Shown piece by piece: positions 1-5,107 of a stretch of 5,107 nucleotides of DNA (position 1 is the stretch's first letter; every line of letters starts with the position of its first letter). The position numbers and the translations under genes were made by a program. The notes under the pieces were generated by a model. That model did not search any database. It worked only from the letters and a program-made list of their open reading frames with translations, and was not told where the DNA came from. The stretch comes from Alphaproteobacteria bacterium. Lineage in GTDB: Bacteria; Pseudomonadota; Alphaproteobacteria; Sphingomonadales; Emcibacteraceae. The DNA is taken from contig NVTJ01000176.1 of assembly GCA_002401545.1 (NCBI GenBank), positions 1 to 5,107 of the forward strand. Reading direction: 5' to 3'.

Positions 1-877
1 GCCGTGTGGAGGTGCAGCGCTGACCACAGGTGCCGACAGCGCCAAACAGAATGCCCTGAAAGGCAAGGTCAAGGTCGGCCGAGGGAGCGACGATGATGGC
101 GTTATTACCGCCAAGCTCCAGCAGGCTGCGGCCAAAGCGCGCCGCCACTTTTGGTCCCACAATGCGGCCCATGGCACAGCTGCCGGTGGCACTGATAACC
201 GGGATACGCCTGTCCTCGACCATAACTTCCCCAATGTCGCGCTCACCGATCAGTATCTGGCTCAGGTTTTCCGGGACATCATCGCCGAACCGTCCGCAGG
301 CCTCAAGGAATAATTTCTGACAGGCAATGGCGGTCAGGGGGGTCTTTTCCGAAGGTTTCCAGATCACGCTGTCGCCGCAAACCAGCGCCAGTGCCGCATT
401 CCACGCCCAGACAGCCACAGGAAAATTAAAGGCGGATATGATGCCGATGGGGCCAATGGGCTGCCAGTATTCGCGCATCTTGTGGCCGGGCCTCTCGGAG
501 GCAATGGTCAGGCCGTAAAGCTGGCGGCTGAGGCCGACGGCAAAGTCGCAGATGTCGATCATTTCCTGAACTTCGCCCAGGCCCTCCTGATAAATCTTGC
601 CGCATTCCAGCGCGACCAGTGAGCCAAGGGCTTCCTTATTTTGCCGCAGAATTTCACCCAGCAGCCGCACCAGTTCACCGCGCCGTGGCCCCGGCACTTG
701 TCGCCAGTCCCTGAAGGCGGTGACAGAAGCGGCGATTTTAGACCGCACCATTTCTTCGCTGTCCATGTGGACAGATGCAATCAGGGCGCCGTCACGGGGG
801 CTGTGGACTTTTAAGCTGCCGCCGTCAAGATCGCTGTCGGTAAAATTCAACCGGGTAAAAATTTCCTGCATATTCAC
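1..877 (-). CDS. Aldehyde dehydrogenase, ALDH7 / aminoadipate-semialdehyde dehydrogenase type (3'-truncated by window edge)
   Basis: This is an NAD(P)+-dependent aldehyde dehydrogenase that should oxidise an aldehyde to a carboxylic acid in the cytoplasm. About 292 residues are visible of the ~500 usual for the family; the C-terminus lies beyond base 1. Numbering from the GTG at 877, the general base Glu254 lies in LLELGGNNAII and the catalytic Cys288 in GTCGQRCTSTR. Their 34-residue spacing is typical of the superfamily. Upstream are the AFNFPVAVWAWN and WKPSEKTPLTA segments and a Rossmann loop SATGSCAMGRIVG. The ELGGNN and GQRCT-T-R wording resembles ALDH7A1/AmaB/Pcd (L-aminoadipate semialdehyde or piperideine-6-carboxylate dehydrogenase). 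GTG at 875-877 is preferred as start because AGAGGA (885-890, minus strand) sits 7 nt upstream; the ATG at 871 is 13 nt away. It is divergent from the qhp genes, so I infer that it oxidises aldehydes released by the amine dehydrogenase. The exact substrate cannot be read from sequence. Confidence 0.9.
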   Translation of the reverse strand, partial: MNMQEIFTRLNFTDSDLDGGSLKVHSPRDGALIASVHMDSEEMVRSKIAASVTAFRDWRQVPGPRRGELVRLLGEILRQNKEALGSLVALECGKIYQEGLGEVQEMIDICDFAVGLSRQLYGLTIASERPGHKMREYWQPIGPIGIISAFNFPVAVWAWNAALALVCGDSVIWKPSEKTPLTAIACQKLFLEACGRFGDDVPENLSQILIGERDIGEVMVEDRRIPVISATGSCAMGRIVGPKVAARFGRSLLELGGNNAIIVAPSADLDLAFQGILFGAVGTCGQRCTSTR

Positions 878-970
878 TATATTATCCTCTGGTATTTATT
901 TTGCTATTTTACTTCAAATAACAATAAATGCGCTATATTTCCAATTAAAAAGTAATATAATGACCGGATT
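878..970. promoter_or_regulatory. AT-rich divergent intergenic region between ALDH and qhpG
   Basis: This 93-base spacer is much richer in A and T than the flanking genes and must hold the 5' signals of both divergent genes. On the minus strand AGAGGA (885-890) is a good ribosome binding site for the GTG start at 877. A weak minus-strand promoter candidate is TTGGAA (939-944) and TTATTT (916-921), spaced 17 bases. A loose inverted repeat (ATTTATT at 894-900, AATAAAT at 923-929) could be an operator but is probably chance in such AT-rich sequence. No strong operator is visible. Confidence 0.6.
956..961 (+). promoter_or_regulatory. Candidate -10 box (TATAAT) for the qhp genes
   Basis: A perfect TATAAT lies 10 bases before the ATG at 971. 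No convincing TTGACA-like -35 box is seen 16-18 bases upstream, where the sequence is CTATAT or similar, so an activator may be needed if the box is used. Transcription from it would begin around 967-969, leaving almost no untranslated leader before qhpG. The assignment rests on the hexamer alone. Confidence 0.35.
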
Positions 971-2305
971 ATGCCAATGCGTTTGCCATCTGGAAAAATT
1001 GTGATCATGGGCGGTGGTCCGGCGGGAGTTTTTTGCGCCTGCGGACTGGTGGAGCTTGGGCTTAAGGCTGTCATCATCACCCGCCCGCGCCCATTTCCCG
1101 CCTGGGAGGGCATGTCGGAGCGGCCGCTGAACAGCCTGCGGCATTTCGGCTTTCCGCAAACGGTGGCCAGCCTGGGTCCCCTGGTGGCGCGCAAGTCTCA
1201 CTGGAACGGTAACGCCCAAATTCAGAACCGGGAATATATTCTCAACCGCCAGACATTTGACCGGGCTTTGCTCCGGGACGCAAAAGCCAAAGGCGTGCAT
1301 ATTATCGAGGGCCGCATTGAAAAAGTGGTGCGTGGTGCAGAAAAATGGCATATTTCATATGGGCCGCAAACCCTGACAGCCGATTTTCTGGTGGAGGCCC
1401 GGGGCCGGGAATCCCGTCTTGGCCGGGCACGGATGGCCGGGGATGATGACCATGTTACGGCCCCGGCAACATCGGCGTTGCTGAAATCATATCACGTGCC
1501 GTTCGGGCATAGCGCCATGACGTCAGTGGCCGCGTTTCCGGCGGGCTGGGCGTGGTATATGCGGGACGGGCAGGGCACGGCCATATTGCAGATTTTTGTC
1601 AGCAGCGAGAAGGGTGAACTGCCCTCAAAAGAAGGCTTGGACCAGTATTTTTCGCGCCTGACGGATCAGCTTCCCGAAGCGGAAGTCTGGCTGCGTGATG
1701 CGCAGGCTCATGATAATAAAGTTTCCGTGCGCACGGCGGCAGCCATGAAAACACTCCCGGTGGGGGGGGATGATTTCCTTGTGGTCGGGGATGGTTCGCT
1801 GGCTCTTGACCCCCTGTCGGGTAACGGCATTTTTTATGCTATTGGCAGTGGTCTTTCGGCAGTTCCGGTGATCAATACGCTGATGCGAAGGCCAGAGGAT
1901 AAGGAACTGGCCCTGCAATTTTACCGGGAACGTATAGACTTTGCCTTTGAGGGCGGGTGCCTGATGGGAAAAGAATTTTACGCCTCTGAACAGCGCTGGC
2001 CCGAGGAGGCTTTCTGGAAACGCCGCAGTATCTGGCCGCCCGGTGAGGAGCCTCCCCCGCCACAAACGACAAAAACATGCAAAAGGCCCGTGGTCAGGGA
2101 CGGGTATATTGAGCTTGAGGATGTTATTGTCTGTGCCGATCATCCGCGCGGGGTCTGGCAGGTGGACGGTGTTCCGCTGGTTAAGCTCCTTGACCTGATC
2201 AGGGGCGGGTCCAATGATGATGATAATGCCACAGAATTTGGGGTGGACAAGGCACAGGTGACATCGGCACGAAAATGGCTTACGGTCCGCAATATCACAG
2301 GTTAG
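971..2305 (+). CDS. qhpG: QhpG-like FAD-dependent tryptophan monooxygenase for quinone cofactor biogenesis
   Basis: A 444-residue flavoprotein of the PHBH / flavin-dependent halogenase-like fold. In characterised QHNDH systems QhpG hydroxylates a tryptophan of the QhpC subunit on the way to cysteine tryptophylquinone, in the cytoplasm. Visible motifs are the N-terminal dinucleotide fold G14-x-G16-x-x-G19 (IVIMGGGPAG), an ARGRESRLGRA segment near 143 in place of the DG motif, and the second FAD motif GDGSLALDPLSGNGI at 273-287. A W193-A-W195 pair recalls the WxWxIP motif of halogenases, but the Ile-Pro is absent. A proline-rich linker (356-364) leads into a C-terminal domain of about 75 residues. 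ATG 971 lacks a clear Shine-Dalgarno sequence; ATG 977 is an in-frame alternative and the real fold begins near residue 8. The gene overlaps qhpF. The function call relies mainly on the neighbouring exporter and subtilase; alone it would be a generic FAD monooxygenase or halogenase-like protein. Confidence 0.85.
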   Translation: MPMRLPSGKIVIMGGGPAGVFCACGLVELGLKAVIITRPRPFPAWEGMSERPLNSLRHFGFPQTVASLGPLVARKSHWNGNAQIQNREYILNRQTFDRALLRDAKAKGVHIIEGRIEKVVRGAEKWHISYGPQTLTADFLVEARGRESRLGRARMAGDDDHVTAPATSALLKSYHVPFGHSAMTSVAAFPAGWAWYMRDGQGTAILQIFVSSEKGELPSKEGLDQYFSRLTDQLPEAEVWLRDAQAHDNKVSVRTAAAMKTLPVGGDDFLVVGDGSLALDPLSGNGIFYAIGSGLSAVPVINTLMRRPEDKELALQFYRERIDFAFEGGCLMGKEFYASEQRWPEEAFWKRRSIWPPGEEPPPPQTTKTCKRPVVRDGYIELEDVIVCADHPRGVWQVDGVPLVKLLDLIRGGSNDDDNATEFGVDKAQVTSARKWLTVRNITG

Positions 2306-4002
2306 GGGAAGATACGATCGCAGAGGAAAACAAGATACAACAAGCCCTGGGCTGGGTCGGAAAATTCATCCGGCCTGAGATAAAAAGCTTAAGCCTTGTC
2401 ATGGTGCTGGCCGCCTGCATGACCGGCTTTGCGCTGGCCCAGCCTTATTTTACCAAGATATTGATTGATGACGGCCTGCTGGCGGGCAATATGGATATGG
2501 TTATCCGCTTTGCCGTCCTGATTGTCATCATGTCATTTGTGGTCTTTGCGGTCAGTGGCTTTAACCGCTGGCTGTATGTGGGGCTGTCGGGACGGATATT
2601 ATTCCGGCTGAGGGAGGATGTTTATGACCATCTGATGAAATTATCACCGGCATTTTATGGCCGCTGGCGCACCGGGGATATTGTCTCGCGCCTTGACGGT
2701 GACGTGGCAGAGGTCCAGCGGTTTTCCACCGACAGCCTGCTGGCCGTGGTCAATGGCTCACTGGCCCTGATCGGCAGCCTCATCATCATGTTGCTGTTGA
2801 GCTGGCAGTTGACCCTGATTGCCTTTGCCCTGTTGCCATTACAGGTTATATTCCTGCGCCGGATGCGGCCACTGGTGGAAAAGGGCAGCAGGATCCTAAG
2901 GGAAAAATCAGCCGATGTGAGCAGTTTTTTCATTGAAACCCTGCCTGCGGCAAAATTCATTCAGTCTCTGTCCGCCACCGGGCATGAACAGGCCCGGCTG
3001 ACCCGGCTTAATCATGGCTATCTCGATGAATTGCTGAAATTGCAGATCATTAATCATGTGACCGGCGGCGTGCCTGGGTTGCTCACCGGCATTGCCACGG
3101 CCTGCGTTTTTGTCATTGGCGGTTATTTTGTCACACAGGGGACCGCGACTATCGGCACCCTGATTGCTTTTTCCGCCTATATGGCGCGGGCAACCGGCCC
3201 GGTGCAGACCTTCCTCGGGCTTTATGTGGCTTATCAGCGGGCCATGGTCAGTCTGGTGCGGGTGCAGGCGCTTAAAAATCAGAAAATTGCGGTGATCGAT
3301 CCGGCGACCCCTGTTCTGATCGGGGGCAAGGCTCAAGGTGACCTTAAACTGGATCGGGTGAGTTTCTTTTATGATGAGGCGCAGGCCAGAGGGGTGCAGA
3401 ACATATCGTTCCATATTCGCCCCGGCGAAAAGATACTGATCACCGGGCCGTCAGGGAGCGGTAAATCAACTCTGATTAACCTTCTCCATCGCCATTATGA
3501 CCCCTCTGCGGGCGGCCTATGGCTGGACGGGGTGAGCTATCCCGATCTGTCGCTGAAAGAATTGCGAACGATCATTGCCGTTGTTGATCAGAATACGATC
3601 CTGTTTCATGGCACGGTCAGGGATAATATTGCTTACGGGGTGAAAGACGCCATACCGGCGCAGGTGGCAGCGGCGGCGAAGGCGGCGCGTATTGATGCCT
3701 TCATTGAAAGCCTGCCGCAAGGCTATGATACGGCCATTGGCGAGCGGGGCGCCCGCCTGAGCGGGGGTCAGCAACAGCGGCTTTCCATCGCCCGCGCCCT
3801 TTTGATGAAGCCGAAGGTGCTGATTCTGGATGAAGCCACCTCGGCAGTGGACCGGGAAACCGAGGCGGAATTTCAGCAGATGCTGGATCAGTATTTTGCC
3901 GACAGCACCCGGATCATCATCAGCCACCATGGGGGGGCAATCCGCAACCCGGACCGGGTTTTTTCCATGAGAGACGGCAGATTAACCGAGGATGAGGCAT
4001 GA
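2275..4002 (+). CDS. qhpF: QhpF-like ABC transporter, fused permease and ATPase
   Basis: A 575-residue half-transporter of the MsbA/exporter type in the inner membrane, expected to work as a homodimer. In the qhp system it is thought to export the matured QhpC peptide (inference from family and context). Hydrophobic segments are seen near 39-56, 76-95, 158-177, 179-196, 266-285 and more weakly 291-310. A coupling segment GRWRTGDIVSRL lies at 129-140. The ATPase domain is complete: Walker A GPSGSGKST (391-399), Q-loop Gln439, signature LSGGQQQR (495-502), Walker B VLILDE with catalytic Glu520, D-loop SAVD (523-526) and H-loop His551. No C39 peptidase domain precedes the permease, consistent with leader removal by the separate protease QhpE. 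ATG 2275 overlaps the end of qhpG by 31 bases and has no good ribosome site. AGGGGAAG (2304-2311) lies just after the qhpG stop, but no standard start codon follows in frame. The 3' end overlaps qhpE by an ATGA. Confidence 0.87.
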   Translation: MAYGPQYHRLGEDTIAEENKIQQALGWVGKFIRPEIKSLSLVMVLAACMTGFALAQPYFTKILIDDGLLAGNMDMVIRFAVLIVIMSFVVFAVSGFNRWLYVGLSGRILFRLREDVYDHLMKLSPAFYGRWRTGDIVSRLDGDVAEVQRFSTDSLLAVVNGSLALIGSLIIMLLLSWQLTLIAFALLPLQVIFLRRMRPLVEKGSRILREKSADVSSFFIETLPAAKFIQSLSATGHEQARLTRLNHGYLDELLKLQIINHVTGGVPGLLTGIATACVFVIGGYFVTQGTATIGTLIAFSAYMARATGPVQTFLGLYVAYQRAMVSLVRVQALKNQKIAVIDPATPVLIGGKAQGDLKLDRVSFFYDEAQARGVQNISFHIRPGEKILITGPSGSGKSTLINLLHRHYDPSAGGLWLDGVSYPDLSLKELRTIIAVVDQNTILFHGTVRDNIAYGVKDAIPAQVAAAAKAARIDAFIESLPQGYDTAIGERGARLSGGQQQRLSIARALLMKPKVLILDEATSAVDRETEAEFQQMLDQYFADSTRIIISHHGGAIRNPDRVFSMRDGRLTEDEA

Positions 4003-4634
4003 CAGTTCGTCTGGGGCTGGTGGACAGCGGGGTATCGGTACGCCAGACAATATATGTTCATGCCTCCCTGCCGGATGATGCCCTGCCGGACCCCTTGGGG
4101 CATGGTACGGCGGTCTGCGAGGTCATATGGCATCATGCGCCGCATATCGCCCTGTATAATGCTCAGGTATTTGACCGGCGCGGGGTGACAACGGCGCGGG
4201 AAGTGGCAGCGGCCATAGACTGGCTGGTGGCGGAAAAAGTTGACCTGATTAACCTCAGTCTGGGTCTGGCCCATGACCGCAGCGTTCTTGCGGCGGCTTG
4301 CGAACGGGCGGTGGCCGCGAATATTATTCTGATCGCATCGTCCCCGGCGCAGGGGGCAGCGGTCTATCCCTCATCTTACGACGGGGTCATCCGGGCCACC
4401 GGGGATGCCCGCTGTGACAGGGGGGAAATATCTTTTCTTGACAGTGGTCAGGCGGATTTTGGTGGCTGTCCACGGGGGATAAACCCGTTGGGGGCCATTC
4501 GTGGTGCCAGCATGGGGGCGGCTCATATTTCGGGGCTGGTTGCGGGTTTTCTGCAGGGCGGTGGCGACCGGCAGCAGGTGCGGGAATGGCTTGTCAGTCA
4601 GGCGAAATATGTCCATAATGAATGCCGGACGTAA
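3999..4634 (+). CDS. qhpE: QhpE-like compact cytoplasmic subtilisin-family protease
   Basis: A 211-residue S8 (subtilisin-like) serine protease. In the qhp system QhpE removes the N-terminal leader of cross-linked QhpC inside the cell. The catalytic triad is readable: Asp9 in LGLVDSGV, His35 in GHGTAV and Ser171 in GASMGAAHISG, equivalent to the usual GTSMAAP. There is no signal peptide and no pro-domain; Asp9 is almost at the N-terminus, making the protein much shorter than secreted subtilisins. Where subtilisins have the oxyanion-hole asparagine (AAGNEG), this protein reads SSPAQG, so by eye Ala117 replaces the Asn. Translation is coupled to qhpF through the overlapping ATGA at 3999-4002. 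A lanthipeptide-type leader protease is the main alternative, but no LanM or LanBC gene is present and the flavoprotein neighbour favours QhpE. Confidence 0.87.
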   Translation: MTVRLGLVDSGVSVRQTIYVHASLPDDALPDPLGHGTAVCEVIWHHAPHIALYNAQVFDRRGVTTAREVAAAIDWLVAEKVDLINLSLGLAHDRSVLAAACERAVAANIILIASSPAQGAAVYPSSYDGVIRATGDARCDRGEISFLDSGQADFGGCPRGINPLGAIRGASMGAAHISGLVAGFLQGGGDRQQVREWLVSQAKYVHNECRT

Positions 4635-4647
4635 TAGGGCGGATATG

Positions 4648-5107
4648 ATGCCGGAAAATATCTCCATTGCAGGATCAGAAGACTGGTTGTTCAGGTTGAA
4701 CAAGACCATAGCCAAGCTGGGCCGGGCGGAATTTGAAGACAGCCTGTTTGATCTGGTCAATGCGGTGGTGCGGGTGGATCATTGCGCGGTTTTTATCAAT
4801 AATCAGGACGGCACAACGGCCCATCTTTTCACCAAAAGCAAATTAGACGATGATATCTGCCGTTCCCTTGCCAAGGCCTACACGGAACGGTTTCATATTC
4901 GTGACCCGAAAGTCGGTGCTTTGGGGGCGGGGCCGGAAAAGCCGGGTGATACCCGTATGACGCTTTTGCCCCAGACACCTGATGCTGACTATGACGCCGG
5001 TTACAAGGCGCTTTTCAGCATCACTCATATCGCTGTCTTCAAGATATTGGCCGTAGAGTTCCCAATCGATTGTGAGCGTAAGCGGCTTGGCTGGCTGATC
5101 TTCTGCC
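4648..5107 (+). CDS. Probable LuxR-type transcriptional regulator, N-terminal sensor region (partial, possibly broken)
   Basis: An open frame with no stop before the window edge. ATG 4648 is chosen because AGGG (4636-4639) sits 8 bases upstream; ATG 4645 and ATG 4618 (overlapping qhpE) are alternatives. Residues about 13-123 resemble the sensor part of alphaproteobacterial LuxR-type regulators: an amphipathic helix (LNKTIAKLGRAEFEDSLFDL), then VRVDHCAVFIN, then an AKAYTERFHIRDPKVGAL segment. No helix-turn-helix domain is present; it would be expected farther downstream. After about base 5013 the frame stops resembling the family and lies antisense to what seems to be another gene, so the regulator may be cut there. 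It would plausibly control the qhp genes. I recall the known QhpR as AraC-type, so this would be a different regulator. Family assignment is by general pattern and is moderate. Confidence 0.5.
   Translation, partial: MPENISIAGSEDWLFRLNKTIAKLGRAEFEDSLFDLVNAVVRVDHCAVFINNQDGTTAHLFTKSKLDDDICRSLAKAYTERFHIRDPKVGALGAGPEKPGDTRMTLLPQTPDADYDAGYKALFSITHIAVFKILAVEFPIDCERKRLGWLIFC
4843..5106 (-). CDS. Fragment of a small conserved protein of recombinase-associated type (N-terminal part, start beyond window)
   Basis: The minus strand is open from the right edge down to a stop at 4843-4845. Its first ~33 residues (5106 to 5008) read like a real protein, with KPLTLTIDWELYGQYLEDSD followed by MSDAEKR. I associate the pattern T-IDWE-YG-xLEDSD-x-EAEKRE with small conserved proteins found beside large serine recombinases and DUF2924 genes in alphaproteobacteria. 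Members normally continue with a segment like ELIETLW and a VDLGFGIHP-like stretch. Here the reading changes to LVTGVIVSIRCLGQ, which lies antisense to the regulator, so the family-like part ends at about base 5008. No start codon precedes the ATG at 5028 within the window, so the true start is to the right. The family link is from memory and unverified. Confidence 0.4.
   Translation of the reverse strand, partial: AEDQPAKPLTLTIDWELYGQYLEDSDMSDAEKRLVTGVIVSIRCLGQKRHTGITRLFRPRPQSTDFRVTNMKPFRVGLGKGTADIIV

Noticed and set aside
894..929. Inverted repeat ATTTATT / AATAAAT in the divergent promoter region as an operator.
   Set aside because: The arms are only 7 bases, all A/T, with a 22-base spacer, so a chance match is likely in this AT-rich stretch.
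93..1004. Plus-strand open frames opposite the aldehyde dehydrogenase (93-320, 327-518, 597-1004).
   Set aside because: They are antisense shadows of the ALDH coding frame, with low-complexity, non-protein-like composition and no family resemblance.
960..1004. Short 14-residue upstream frame starting at ATG 960 and overlapping qhpG, as a regulatory leader peptide.
   Set aside because: It has no ribosome binding site, overlaps the TATAAT box and shows no attenuator structure.
904..1351. Minus-strand open frames across the start of qhpG (904-1194, 914-1351).
   Set aside because: They are antisense to the N-terminal FAD-binding fold of qhpG, whose motifs clearly mark the real frame.
971..2305. 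LodB/GoxB-type flavoprotein (lysine-oxidase cofactor maturation) or a true tryptophan halogenase.
   Set aside because: There is no LodA-like partner in view, the WxWxIP motif is incomplete, and the exporter-protease neighbours fit QhpG.
971..4634. Lanthipeptide or other RiPP cluster, because an exporter and a subtilase leader peptidase are paired.
   Set aside because: No lanthionine synthetase or precursor is visible, and an FAD monooxygenase with a signal-less mini-subtilase matches qhpG/qhpE better.
1625..4760. Minus-strand open frames under qhpG, qhpF, qhpE and the regulator, up to 172 residues long.
   Set aside because: All lie opposite genes with intact catalytic motifs and have none of their own.

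Overview
The window looks like chromosomal DNA of a Gram-negative bacterium, most likely an alphaproteobacterium. It is moderately GC-rich by eye, and the closest resemblances of its proteins are to alphaproteobacterial families. No rRNA, tRNA, CRISPR array or insertion sequence is visible. Both ends cut through coding sequence.

Layout: (1) Bases 1-877, minus strand: the N-terminal ~292 residues of an aldehyde dehydrogenase of the ALDH7 / L-aminoadipate-semialdehyde (piperideine-6-carboxylate) dehydrogenase type, running off the left edge. (2) Bases 878-970: a short AT-rich divergent intergenic region with a TATAAT box very close to the next start codon. (3) Bases 971-4634, plus strand: three tightly packed, overlapping genes encoding an FAD-dependent monooxygenase (qhpG), an ABC exporter with fused membrane and ATPase domains (qhpF) and a small subtilisin-like protease lacking signal and pro-peptide (qhpE). 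This trio is the signature of the maturation machinery for quinohemoprotein amine dehydrogenase (QHNDH). (4) From about 4648: the N-terminal sensor part of a probable LuxR-type regulator. (5) Close to the right edge, about 5008-5106 on the minus strand, is what looks like the start of an unrelated small protein of a family I associate with recombinase/integrase loci. Its family-like sequence stops at the point where the regulator's does, which suggests a rearrangement or assembly junction.

How the genes work together: in the established QHNDH system the small catalytic subunit QhpC carries a cysteine tryptophylquinone cofactor and internal thioether cross-links. QhpD (radical SAM) makes the cross-links, QhpE removes the QhpC leader, QhpG hydroxylates the future quinone tryptophan, and QhpF is thought to move the matured peptide to the periplasm. 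The mature enzyme oxidises primary amines to aldehydes. The divergent aldehyde dehydrogenase is well placed to oxidise such aldehydes to acids, so the locus reads as an amine catabolism module. The structural genes qhpA, qhpB and qhpC and the radical SAM gene qhpD are not in this window. All assignments come from reading the sequence; no database search was run.
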